64,000 nucleotides of DNA from Spongiibacter nanhainus. GTDB lineage: Bacteria; Pseudomonadota; Gammaproteobacteria; Pseudomonadales; Spongiibacteraceae. The stretch covers positions 1,267,001 through 1,331,000 of the forward strand of contig NZ_CP066167.1 of assembly GCF_016132545.1 (NCBI RefSeq), in the 5' to 3' direction. The position numbers and the translations under genes are program-made. Below, one piece after another: positions 27,615 to 35,837 of the stretch (the stretch's first letter is position 1; every line of letters begins with the position of its first letter). The notes under the pieces were generated by a model. It did not search any database. It was not told where the DNA came from and worked only from the letters and a program-made list of their open reading frames with translations.

Positions 27615-27717
27615 TCGGCAGGTCCAGTCGTGGGCGAAAAATAGGTGGATTAGAGTAGCAGTGGCGAGGGAGGCCGGCAATCAGCCCGATCGGCCGAGTC
27701 GCCTGATGAAATCAGAC

Positions 27718-28170
27718 TTAGCCTTGCAGGCGGGCCTTGATCAGTTTGCTGACCTCTGCCATATCAGCCCGCCCTTGTAACTGAGGCTTGAGCAGACCCA
27801 TCACCTGGCCCATGGCTTTCATGGAGTCTGCGCCACTGTCGCTAATGGCTTTGTCGATCAAGGTGGTGAGTTCGGCTTCGCTCAGCGGCGCGGGCATGAA
27901 GGTTTGGATGACCTCCATCTCAAAGCGCTCTTGGTCTGCTAAGTCCTGGCGGTTTGCGCCTTCGTACTGGCTGATGGAGTCCCGGCGCTGTTTGCACATT
28001 TTATCCAGCACAGCCAGTACGCGTTCGTCGTCGACTTCGATGCGTTCATCGACTTCAATACGCTTGATCTCCGAGAGAATCAGACGAATGGCGGCCAGGC
28101 GTGACTTTTCCTTGGCCCGCATGGCGGACTTCATCGCCTCGCTGATTTCTTTTTTGAGGGTCTGGGCCAT
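27718..28170 (-). CDS. yqeY: GatB/YqeY domain protein
   Basis: 150-aa protein of the YqeY family, similar to the tail domain of GatB amidotransferase. It has an N-terminal helical bundle with RLAAIRLILSEIKRIEVD (residues ~24-41) and a C-terminal KAMGQVMGLLKPQLQGRADM motif (~118-137) typical of tRNA-binding GatB tails. Located between rpsU and dnaG, as in many gammaproteobacteria. A role in translation is suspected, not established. Confidence 0.93.
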   Translation of the reverse strand: MAQTLKKEISEAMKSAMRAKEKSRLAAIRLILSEIKRIEVDERIEVDDERVLAVLDKMCKQRRDSISQYEGANRQDLADQERFEMEVIQTFMPAPLSEAELTTLIDKAISDSGADSMKAMGQVMGLLKPQLQGRADMAEVSKLIKARLQG

Positions 28171-28216
28171 GGGTCACCGGTAGGTCGTGTAGAACAGAGG
28201 TGCTCTCAAAAGAAGA

Positions 28217-28236
28217 CGCCAGCTCGACAGCTGGCG
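28217..28236 (-). terminator. attenuator hairpin between rpsU and yqeY-dnaG
   Basis: CGCCAGCT-CGAC-AGCTGGCG is a perfect 8-bp stem with a 4-nt loop. Read on the minus strand it is followed by TCTTCTTTTG, a weak U-rich tract. It could act as a leaky terminator that keeps rpsU output above dnaG and rpoD, as in the E. coli operon. A second 7-bp stem, GGCTGCG/CGCAGCC (28316-28340), lies just after the rpsU stop. Confidence 0.55.
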
Positions 28237-28350
28237 ACCGCTTTTCTTGCCTTTTTTCTTGCCTTATTTCCTTGCCCTACTTATACCCAAAGGCCAAGTT
28301 TGGAAAGGCTTTGTGGGCTGCGCCACCGGGCGCCGCAGCCGAGCTGCAGC

Positions 28351-28566
28351 TTAGTAGAGGCGCTGCTGCTTCTTCATTTCACGAGACACTTTTTTGGCGT
28401 GGCGCTTAACCGCGGCCGCTGCCTGACGCTTGCGCACTGACGTGGGCTTCTCGTAGTGCTCGCGACGACGAACTTCGGCCAGGATGCCGGCTTTTTCGCA
28501 GGAGCGCTTGAAGCGACGCAGTGCTACGTCAAATGGCTCGTTTTCTTTGATCTTCACTGAAGGCAT
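28351..28566 (-). CDS. rpsU: 30S ribosomal protein S21
   Basis: 71-aa basic protein nearly identical in pattern to gammaproteobacterial S21: [20 protein letters not shown], then FEKAG-like [20 protein letters not shown] and a Lys/Arg-rich tail. It takes part in translation initiation on the 30S subunit. First gene of the macromolecular synthesis operon and divergent from tsaD. The 200-bp spacer (28567-28766) must hold both promoters; no strong -35/-10 pair was singled out. Confidence 0.98.
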   Translation of the reverse strand: MPSVKIKENEPFDVALRRFKRSCEKAGILAEVRRREHYEKPTSVRKRQAAAAVKRHAKKVSREMKKQQRLY

Positions 28567-28766
28567 TCGTTAAACCTGTGTTGGGTTGATCGATAATTTT
28601 CGCTACAGATTTTACCCCTCTCAATAGGAAGGGTATTTAAAGGCCGCGCATTCTAAACCCTTTGCGATAAAAAGCAAAGCTTAAATGGGCGATCAGGGCC
28701 GCCACCGCTGGCCTGGATGTCGGGCAGCCAGTATGATTTGCGCAATTTGCTTGTGGAGACAACAAA

Positions 28767-29813
28767 GTGCGGGTACTGGGACTGGAAACCTCCTGTGATG
28801 AGACCGGCGTCGCCATTTACGACAGTGAGCGCGGTTTACTGGCCGATGCCCTGTACAGCCAGGTGGCGTTGCACGCGGAGTTTGGCGGTGTGGTGCCAGA
28901 GTTGGCCTCCCGGGATCACGTGCGCAAATTGCTGCCCCTGGTACAGCAAGTCATGGACGACGCGGGCTTGCAGGCAACTGATCTTGACGGAGTGGCCTTT
29001 ACCGAGGGGCCGGGACTGGCCGGCGCGCTGATGGTGGGCGCCTGTGCAGGCCGGGCCATGGCCTACGGCTGGGGCGTGCCGGCTATCGGCGTACACCACA
29101 TGGAGGGGCACTTACTGGCACCGATGCTGGAAGCCGATCCGCCCGCCTTCCCCTTTGTGGCATTGCTGGTGTCCGGTGGGCATACCCAACTGGTGCGGGT
29201 CGACGGCATCGGTCGTTATACCATGCTGGGAGAGTCTCTGGACGACGCCGCTGGCGAGGCCTTCGATAAGGCCGCCAAAATGTTGGAGTTAGGTTACCCC
29301 GGCGGCCCCCAGGTGGCGGCATTGGCCGACAAAGGCGATACCGGACGTTTCACCTTCCCTCGGCCGATGGTGAACCGCCCTGGCCTGGATTTTAGTTTTA
29401 GCGGTTTAAAGACCTTTACCCTGAATACCATCGATGCCTGCCGCAGCGGTGGCGAGCTGAGCGATCGGGATCGCGCCGATATTGCCGCTGCCTTTCAAGA
29501 GGCCGTGGTGGATACCTTGGTGATCAAATGCACCCGGGCGCTTAAACAGGAACAGTTGCAGCGCCTGGTCATTGCCGGCGGTGTCAGTGCCAACACGGCG
29601 CTGCGCCAGCGTTTGGAAGCCAAGCTCGCGCAAATTGGCGGGCGGGTGTACTACCCCAGCTTGGCCTATTGCACCGACAACGGTGCGATGATCGCCTACG
29701 CCGGCTGCCAGCGCCTGTTGTCTGGCCAGCACAGTGATCTTGAAGTGGCAGTGCGGCCACGGTGGCCGATGACGGAGCTGAGCCCGGTGGAAGTCGAAGA
29801 GGGCCGTTGCTAA
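28767..29813 (+). CDS. tsaD: tRNA N6-adenosine threonylcarbamoyltransferase
   Basis: 348-aa ASKHA-fold protein that transfers threonylcarbamoyl to A37 of ANN-decoding tRNAs with TsaB and Tsa[18 protein letters not shown] opens the protein. The metal site is IGVHHMEGH (residues ~107-115), nucleotide-binding glycines are in [10 protein letters not shown] near 133-142 and the late acid is in [10 protein letters not shown] near 297. The stop shares bases with the folB start (TAATG). Confidence 0.98.
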   Translation: MRVLGLETSCDETGVAIYDSERGLLADALYSQVALHAEFGGVVPELASRDHVRKLLPLVQQVMDDAGLQATDLDGVAFTEGPGLAGALMVGACAGRAMAYGWGVPAIGVHHMEGHLLAPMLEADPPAFPFVALLVSGGHTQLVRVDGIGRYTMLGESLDDAAGEAFDKAAKMLELGYPGGPQVAALADKGDTGRFTFPRPMVNRPGLDFSFSGLKTFTLNTIDACRSGGELSDRDRADIAAAFQEAVVDTLVIKCTRALKQEQLQRLVIAGGVSANTALRQRLEAKLAQIGGRVYYPSLAYCTDNGAMIAYAGCQRLLSGQHSDLEVAVRPRWPMTELSPVEVEEGRC

Positions 29814-30166
29814 TGGATACCGTCTTTATTCGCGGCTTGCGCATCGAGACCTTGATCGGTATTCACGACTACGAGCGCCAGGGGCGACAGCCCATCGTGT
29901 TGGATATCGAGATGGCTTGGGACAATCGCCCTGCAGCTCAGGGAGACGATATCGCCCTGACGCTGGACTATCAAAAGGTCAGTGAACGCCTGATTGATTA
30001 TGTTGGCAGCAGTGAGTGTTTGCTGGTGGAAACTCTGGCGGAGCGTTGCGCTGACTTGCTGCGTGAGGAGTTTGCCATTCCCTGGTTGCGGCTCCGGCTC
30101 AGTAAGCCGGATGCCATCGACGCCGCCGATGCCGTAGGCGTAGACATCGAACGGGGGCAGCGGTAG
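29813..30166 (+). CDS. folB: dihydroneopterin aldolase
   Basis: 117-aa folate-pathway enzyme cleaving 7,8-dihydroneopterin to 6-hydroxymethyl-dihydropterin. IGIHDYERQGRQPI (residues ~16-29), LDYQKV and the late LSKPDAIDAADAVGVDIERG, which carries the conserved catalytic-site residues, are typical. Translation is coupled to tsaD. The TAG stop belongs to the GTAGGGCG edge of a REP-like repeat that starts here. Confidence 0.94.
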   Translation: MDTVFIRGLRIETLIGIHDYERQGRQPIVLDIEMAWDNRPAAQGDDIALTLDYQKVSERLIDYVGSSECLLVETLAERCADLLREEFAIPWLRLRLSKPDAIDAADAVGVDIERGQR

Positions 30167-30371
30167 GGCGTACATCGCGGTTTATGTACGCCGCAACCAC
30201 GTGGTGAATGGCGGACACGACAGCGGTGTCCGCCGTACGCATGGTGTTGCATCGAATCCCCGGCTCGTAGGGTGGACAGCGCTTTCCTGTCCACCACGAT
30301 TAGCCAGTGTACGAGCGCGTGGAACAGTGGGTGCAGACACGCGGCGGACATAAACCGCGCTGTCCACCCTA
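30164..30371. repeat. REP/REPIN-like repeat cluster between folB and cca
   Basis: This is the whole folB-cca spacer. It contains TAGGGCGTACAT/ATGTACGCC, GGCGGACAC/GTGTCCGCC, TAGGGTGGACAG/CTGTCCACC and a final GGCGGACA...TGTCCACCCTA. These are inverted pairs of the same family as the array at 41673. Both ends coincide with stop codons, folB TAG on plus and cca TAG on minus. No gene is visible inside. Confidence 0.8.
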
Positions 30372-31451
30372 CCGGCTTAACAGGCGCTGCAAGGTATCCC
30401 GGCGTTGTTCCCGCAATGCCTCTCCCAGGGCTTTGCCTTTGTAACCCTGCTCCATTAGTGCTTGGGCGGTGATGGACCGCAAGGCGTCGGCGGCACGGGC
30501 CAGGGTCTCGGCCGCTTGGCTGGGCAATCCGCGATGGCGAGCAACCTGTAAAAATTCGCCCAGCACTTCCGGCCGCCGCAGGTAATCCAGCGACTCCAAC
30601 ATCGCTAAGGCCTCGTCTGCATCGGGGAGCTTGCAAAGCGGCAGCAGGCGGGCGCAGTGCAGCGCCAAATTGCTGGCTTGGTTGGGGACCTTGAGCCTGT
30701 CGCAGAGAGAGCGACACTGGCTGTGCCCCATATCGCTGGCGCTGAGGGCAAAGCGGGCCTCAACGCCCAAGTCCAGCGCCTGGTCCAGTGTCGAAAGTAA
30801 CGCGTCGGACAGCGCCGTGTCCCAACCATCGAACAGGGCGGGCAGGGCGCCGCAGTTTTTCAGCACCCGAAAAAACTCACCGGGGTCTCGCTCACCCAGT
30901 GCGCGGGCCATCTCCACCCAGAGCCGTTCCGCCGATAGGGTGGCCAGCTCGCCGCTGGCGCTAATATGCTGCATCAGCGCCAGTGTGTCGTCGGCCACCC
31001 TAAAACCGAGGTGTTTGTAGCGGGCGGCAAAGCGGGCCACCCTCAATACCCGCAGAGGGTCTTCTGAGAAGGCCTCGGAGACATGGCGCAGGCGGCGCTG
31101 CTGTAGGTCGCGCTGCCCGCCGTAGGGATCGACAATGTGCCCCTCTGTATCCTGGGCCATGGCGTTAATGGTGAGGTCCCGGCGCTGTAGATCCTCCTCC
31201 AGCGTCACTTCCGGGCCAAAGTCGCAGATAAAACCATGATAGCCGGTGCCGGATTTGCGCTCTTTGCGGGCCAGGGCATATTCCTCTTTGCTTTCAGGGT
31301 GCAAAAACACCGGAAAGTCCTTGCCGACTTGTTGGTAGCCCTGATCCAGCAAGTCCTGGGGAGTCGCGCCTACCACCACCCAGTCCCGCTCGTGGTAGGG
31401 GTAATCGAGTAGTTGGTCGCGGACTGCGCCGCCGACAAGGTAGGTTTGCAT
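30369..31451 (-). CDS. cca: CCA tRNA nucleotidyltransferase (class II)
   Basis: 360-aa enzyme adding or repairing the tRNA 3' CCA end without a template. YLVGGAVRD (residues 4-12), [10 protein letters not shown] near 92-101 with the metal-binding acids, and [16 protein letters not shown] near 129-144 are diagnostic. It is shorter than E. coli Cca (412 aa) and lacks a recognisable C-terminal HD phosphohydrolase motif, so it is probably nucleotidyltransferase only. Its TAG stop is part of a REP-like repeat. Confidence 0.94.
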   Translation of the reverse strand: MQTYLVGGAVRDQLLDYPYHERDWVVVGATPQDLLDQGYQQVGKDFPVFLHPESKEEYALARKERKSGTGYHGFICDFGPEVTLEEDLQRRDLTINAMAQDTEGHIVDPYGGQRDLQQRRLRHVSEAFSEDPLRVLRVARFAARYKHLGFRVADDTLALMQHISASGELATLSAERLWVEMARALGERDPGEFFRVLKNCGALPALFDGWDTALSDALLSTLDQALDLGVEARFALSASDMGHSQCRSLCDRLKVPNQASNLALHCARLLPLCKLPDADEALAMLESLDYLRRPEVLGEFLQVARHRGLPSQAAETLARAADALRSITAQALMEQGYKGKALGEALREQRRDTLQRLLSR

Positions 31452-31507
31452 GAACTCTTTTCTGGGTTGATTGTGATAGACAGGCCCTAAGCATAGCGCG
31501 TTGGCGC

Positions 31508-32314
31508 TCAGCAGTCGCAGCGCAGACGCTCCAGGGTCTCCAGGTTGAACAGGGTCATGCAGTTACCCCACACGCAGCCGGTATCCAGGCCGATTATGTC
31601 GTCCCGTCCAGTGTTGCCGTTGAGGGCCGCCCAGTGACCAAAGATCAGGGTTTCGCTGCGCTCTCCCGGCTTCTGCCATTCAAACCAGGGGCGATGGGGG
31701 GCGGGAATGCCCTCCAACTCCCCTTTGTATTTGAGATTCAGGCGCCCGTCGGCATCACAGATGCGCATGCGGGTCAGGTAATTGGTGATGCAACGCAGGC
31801 GTTCAAGGCCGTGGAGATCGTCTCGCCATAAATCGGGCTGATTGCCGTACATGCTGGACAGAAAAGCGTTGGCCTGGGGCGATTGCAACACCGCCTGGAC
31901 TTCGCCACTAAGAGCCACCGCCTGGGCGCTAGTCCAGATCGGCGGGATGCCGGCGTGACTCATAATGAAATCACCGGCCGGGTCGCGATGCACCAGGGCT
32001 TGCTGTTGCAGCCAATCCATCAGTTCGCCGCAGTCGGGTGCCTTTAGCAGCGCTTCCACGGTGGGGTGAGGGGAGTGATCAACGGCGCTGCGGGCCAGGG
32101 ACAATGTGTGCAGGTCATGGTTGCCCAGAGTAATGCGCAGACTGTGTCGCAGCGGGTATAAAAAGCGCAGGGTGTCCAGCGAGTCGGGACCCCGTGCCAC
32201 CAGGTCCCCCACCAGCCAAAGTTGATCGGCGGCGGGGTCAAAATTGACGCGCTCCAGTAGCGTTTTAAGGGGAGTCAGGCAGCCTTGCAGGTCTCCGACG
32301 GCGTAGCGAGTCAT
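31508..32314 (-). CDS. apaH: symmetrical bis(5'-nucleosyl)-tetraphosphatase
   Basis: 268-aa metallophosphatase hydrolysing Ap4A to two ADP. The calcineurin-like motifs are in order: GDLQGC at 7-12, [10 protein letters not shown] near 36-45, GNHDLH near 64-69 and a late SHAGI near 119. It is 6 bp downstream of apaG in the lptD-surA-pdxA-rsmA-apaG-apaH operon. Confidence 0.97.
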   Translation of the reverse strand: MTRYAVGDLQGCLTPLKTLLERVNFDPAADQLWLVGDLVARGPDSLDTLRFLYPLRHSLRITLGNHDLHTLSLARSAVDHSPHPTVEALLKAPDCGELMDWLQQQALVHRDPAGDFIMSHAGIPPIWTSAQAVALSGEVQAVLQSPQANAFLSSMYGNQPDLWRDDLHGLERLRCITNYLTRMRICDADGRLNLKYKGELEGIPAPHRPWFEWQKPGERSETLIFGHWAALNGNTGRDDIIGLDTGCVWGNCMTLFNLETLERLRCDC

Positions 32315-32320
32315 GGCGGA

Positions 32321-32734
32321 TCAGTGTAGCGCCGAAGGTTGCACCAGAGAAAAGACCTCGATCGGTGCAATAAAAGGTCGGCCACTGGCGCTGATCATTT
32401 CGTAGCTGCCCTCCATGGTGCCCACGGCGGTATCCAGCACGGCGCCGGAGGTGTAGCTGAAGGACTCGCCAGGTTCGATCAGCGGTTGCTTGCCCACCAC
32501 GCCTTCGCCGTGGACTTCCTGCACCTGATTGTCACCGTCGGTGATAATCCAGTGGCGATTGAGCAAGCGCACCGCCTCTTCGCCGCCGTTGCGAATGGTG
32601 ATGGTGTAGGCAAACGCAAAACGCTGGCCTTGTGGATCGGATTGGTCGGGTAGGTATTGGGTCTCTACCTCGACCTGGACGTTAGATTCATCACTATTTT
32701 CAGTTGAAGTCATCGGCTTGGGCACTCTATTCAT
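32321..32734 (-). CDS. apaG: ApaG protein
   Basis: 137-aa immunoglobulin-like domain protein. FAYTITIRNGG (residues ~40-50), LLNRHWIITDG near 58-68 and a GEGVVGKQPLIEPGESFSYTSG stretch are the family core. Its ATG overlaps the rsmA stop (ATGA), which supports this start over an internal ATG at 32713. The family is associated with Co/Mg resistance and Ap4A metabolism genes, but its biochemical activity is unclear. Confidence 0.95.
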   Translation of the reverse strand: MNRVPKPMTSTENSDESNVQVEVETQYLPDQSDPQGQRFAFAYTITIRNGGEEAVRLLNRHWIITDGDNQVQEVHGEGVVGKQPLIEPGESFSYTSGAVLDTAVGTMEGSYEMISASGRPFIAPIEVFSLVQPSALH

Positions 32735-33516
32735 TGTTCGCGATACACAGCGTTGGCAATGGCGACAAAATCGGATAGGGCCAGCTGTTCCGGTCGCGCA
32801 GTGGGGGATATACCCAGGGCTTCCAATTGCTCGCTGCTAATATGATTTTTTAATGTATTGCGCAGGGTTTTGCGGCGTTGGCCAAAGCTGTCTCGCACGA
32901 TGCCCTGCAACGTTGCCACATCCTTCGTCGGGTAGGGCAAGGTGTCGTGAGGGCGCAGACGAACGATGGCGGATTGTACCTTGGGTCTGGGGCTAAAAGC
33001 CTCTGGCGGTACCTCGAAAAGCCCCTCGACCTGGCAATAGTACTGTGCCATTACCCCCAGGCGTCCATACGTCTTGCTGCCCGGCTGCGCGGCCAGGCGG
33101 TCCACCACTTCCTTTTGCAGCATAAAGTGCATGTCAGCGATGGCGCCCTGGGCGGCCAGCAAGTGGAAAATCAGCGGTGTGGAGATATTGTAGGGTAAAT
33201 TGCCCACCACCCGCAGTGGCGTATCCCCGGCCAGTTCGGCAATATCGAATTTTAACGCATCCCCCTGGTGGAGGTGAAAGTTGTCGCGATCGGCAAATTT
33301 GTCCTCCAGGATCGGCACCAGATCCCGGTCCAGCTCGATGACATCGAGCCGGGCGCCGCTGTCCAGTAGCGATGCGGTAATGGCGCCCTGGCCGGGGCCA
33401 ATCTCAAGGAGACGCTGCCCCGGTTTGGGAGCAACCGCTGAAACGATACGGCGAATAATGCCGGGATCGTGGAGGAAGTTTTGGCCAAAGCGTTTACGGG
33501 CGCGGTGGGTGGTCAT
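32731..33516 (-). CDS. rsmA: 16S rRNA dimethyladenosine transferase
   Basis: 261-aa SAM-dependent methyltransferase that dimethylates A1518 and A1519 of 16S rRNA late in 30S assembly. [11 protein letters not shown] at the N-terminus, the SAM loop [10 protein letters not shown] near 38-47 and the catalytic NLPYNIS near 109-115 are present. It is linked by 4-bp overlaps to pdxA upstream and apaG downstream. Confidence 0.98.
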   Translation of the reverse strand: MTTHRARKRFGQNFLHDPGIIRRIVSAVAPKPGQRLLEIGPGQGAITASLLDSGARLDVIELDRDLVPILEDKFADRDNFHLHQGDALKFDIAELAGDTPLRVVGNLPYNISTPLIFHLLAAQGAIADMHFMLQKEVVDRLAAQPGSKTYGRLGVMAQYYCQVEGLFEVPPEAFSPRPKVQSAIVRLRPHDTLPYPTKDVATLQGIVRDSFGQRRKTLRNTLKNHISSEQLEALGISPTARPEQLALSDFVAIANAVYREQ

Positions 33517-34508
33517 GATGGTATCCGATGTCGGGCCCGGGCCATATCGATGCCGGTGCGCAGGGCCTGCTCAAAGCTGCCGGTATCGGCGCGACCGCTG
33601 CCGGCTAAATCCAGCGCCGTGCCGTGGTCTACTGAGGTGCGCACAATGGGCAGCCCCAGAGTGATGTTGATGGCGCGACCAAAGCCCTGGTACTTCAGTA
33701 CCGGCAGGCCCTGATCGTGGTACATCGCCAGCACCGCATCACAGCGCTCCAGATGGCGGGGCGTAAAGGCGGTATCGGCGGGGAGGGGGCCCTCCAACTG
33801 CCACCCCTGTTGGCGGTAGCGCGCCAGGCAGGGGTTGATAATGTCGATTTCCTCGCGACCCAGGTGACCGCTCTCGCCGGCGTGGGGGTTCAGCCCCAAC
33901 ACCAAAGTGCGCGGATTGTCGCAGCCAAAATCCCGTTGCAGGGCATCCTGCAGTATTTCCAGGGTGCGGCTCAGTTCGGCGTCGTCAATGGCGTCTGCTA
34001 CCGCCCGCAGGGGCAGGTGGGTGGTAACCAGGGCCACTCGCAATTCGTCGGTGGCCAGCATCATCACGACTTTGTCTACGCCGCAGCGCTGGGCAAGAAA
34101 CTCAGTATGGCCACTAAAGGCAATACCGGCGTCGTTGATGATGGATTTTTGTACCGGACCGGTCACCAGCGCCTGGGTGTGCCCAGCCAGGCAGGCGTCA
34201 GTGGCTAATCTTAGGGTAGTGAGTACATAGTCGGCATTGGTGGCGTCGAGTTTGCCGGCTTGCGCGGGGGCCGCCAGGGCTGTGCTCAGGCAGCGCAGGG
34301 TGCCGGGGGTGTGGGCCTCGGGCGGCGCTGAGAAATCCACTTCACGGCAATCCAGCGGTAGGCCGAGCTGCTTGGCTCGCTCCAGTAACAGCGCTGGATC
34401 GGCAACGGCGACGAGTTCCGCCGGCCAGGATTGCTGGGCCAGTTTGACCAGCAACTCCGGGCCCACACCAGCGGGCTCGCCGGGAGTGACAGCAATACGG
34501 GGAGTCAT
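33513..34508 (-). CDS. pdxA: 4-hydroxythreonine-4-phosphate dehydrogenase
   Basis: 331-aa NAD-dependent enzyme of pyridoxal phosphate synthesis. It begins [15 protein letters not shown]. Metal-binding histidines are in SGHTEFLAQ near 135-143, [12 protein letters not shown] near 158-169 and a late [12 protein letters not shown] near 264-275. It overlaps rsmA by 4 bp and lies 63 bp after surA. Confidence 0.97.
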   Translation of the reverse strand: MTPRIAVTPGEPAGVGPELLVKLAQQSWPAELVAVADPALLLERAKQLGLPLDCREVDFSAPPEAHTPGTLRCLSTALAAPAQAGKLDATNADYVLTTLRLATDACLAGHTQALVTGPVQKSIINDAGIAFSGHTEFLAQRCGVDKVVMMLATDELRVALVTTHLPLRAVADAIDDAELSRTLEILQDALQRDFGCDNPRTLVLGLNPHAGESGHLGREEIDIINPCLARYRQQGWQLEGPLPADTAFTPRHLERCDAVLAMYHDQGLPVLKYQGFGRAINITLGLPIVRTSVDHGTALDLAGSGRADTGSFEQALRTGIDMARARHRIPS

Positions 34509-34571
34509 GGCAATGGCCGCGAGTAAAGGAGCTGGGTGATCCGCTGGGCCGGGCCAGTGCCCGGCAAGTGC

Positions 34572-35837
34572 TTAGATCTTGATATCGACATAGGCCTCGG
34601 CGCGGATTTTGCGCAGCCAGATATCCAGTTCGTCCTGGAACTTGCGTTCGTGAATCGCATTGCGGGCAATACGCTCCCGCAGTTGATCGGTCACGTCCTG
34701 CTGACGGCGGTCTTCCACTTTGATGATGTGCCAGCCGTACTGGGATTTGACCGGCGGCGAAATTTCGCCGACATCGGTGTTTTGCATAGCCTGCTCAAAG
34801 GCCGGCACCATCTGGCCGGGGCTGGTCCAGCCCAAATCGCCACCCTCTTGAGCGGAGCCGATATCCTCGGAGAATTCCTTGGCCAGCTCGTGGAAGGACT
34901 CGCCATTTAGCACCCGCTGGCGCAGTGTTTTTGCCAGCTCCAGCGTTTGCTGTTCGCTGCGGATCGCCGAGGGTTTTAGCAGGATGTGGCGAGCCCGGGT
35001 TTGGGCAACCACTTCTCGAAGGCCGCGGCTCTCCACTAGCTGAATAACGTGGTAGCCACTGGCACTGCGCAGGGGCTGAGAGACCTCGCCGTCTTGCATG
35101 TTGGGGGCGACATCGGCAAATAGCGATGGCAGGTCGGTGCCTTTGCGCCAGCCCAGGTCGCTGACTCTTACGCCGTCGCTTTCCAGAGCCTCTGGCTTGC
35201 TGCCGCCGCGGAGCCTGCCGGCCAGGGCTTTGGCGCGCTGCTCGGCCTGTTGCCATTGGCTGTCACTGGCGTCAGAAGGCACGGCAATCAGCACGTGAGC
35301 CAAGTGGTATTCCGGCGAGGTTTGTTGGCGCCCCTGTTCGGACTCCAAGTAATTTTCAACCTCTTGATCAGAGATCTGTATGCGCTGGTTGACGTTACCG
35401 GCCTGAACGCGCTGCAGCAGCATTTCCCGGCGGATCTGCTCGCGGAACTCCCGGTAGGAGGCGCCGCTGTCCAGCAATGCCTGGCGGAATTGCGGCAGGG
35501 TAAGGTTGTTGCGGGATGCCACCCGGGTCACCGCCTGGTTGAGCTGCTCGTCGTCAATGCGCAGACCGACCCGCTCTGCCATTTGCAGCTGGATACTCTC
35601 CAGGATCAGCAGGTCGAGGATTTCCCGGCGCAGGCGCTCGTCGTCGGGGGGTGTTTTGCCGGCCCGGGCGATGTTGGCTTTCACTGCTTCCACCCTGGCA
35701 TCCATCTCGCTGGCGAGGATGATGTCTTCATCGACAATGGCGACAATGCGGTCCAGCCAGCGGGTTTCCGCCTGGGCCAAGCTGGCGCACAAGGCCAGCA
35801 GAGCCGCAGCAACAATACGCACAGGCATTTTATTCAT
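34572..35837 (-). CDS. surA: periplasmic chaperone and peptidyl-prolyl isomerase SurA
   Basis: Periplasmic outer-membrane-protein chaperone (421 aa). A signal peptide ends near SLAQA (residue ~23). A SurA_N helical domain with LDRIVAIVDEDIILASEMDARV follows, then two parvulin domains, the second (EDIGSAQEGGDLGW) well conserved. The ATG at 35837 overlaps the lptD stop by 8 bp. A TTG at 35852 has a better-spaced AGGAAAG and cannot be excluded. Works with LptD folding, matching its place in the operon. Confidence 0.95.
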   Translation of the reverse strand: MNKMPVRIVAAALLALCASLAQAETRWLDRIVAIVDEDIILASEMDARVEAVKANIARAGKTPPDDERLRREILDLLILESIQLQMAERVGLRIDDEQLNQAVTRVASRNNLTLPQFRQALLDSGASYREFREQIRREMLLQRVQAGNVNQRIQISDQEVENYLESEQGRQQTSPEYHLAHVLIAVPSDASDSQWQQAEQRAKALAGRLRGGSKPEALESDGVRVSDLGWRKGTDLPSLFADVAPNMQDGEVSQPLRSASGYHVIQLVESRGLREVVAQTRARHILLKPSAIRSEQQTLELAKTLRQRVLNGESFHELAKEFSEDIGSAQEGGDLGWTSPGQMVPAFEQAMQNTDVGEISPPVKSQYGWHIIKVEDRRQQDVTDQLRERIARNAIHERKFQDELDIWLRKIRAEAYVDIKI

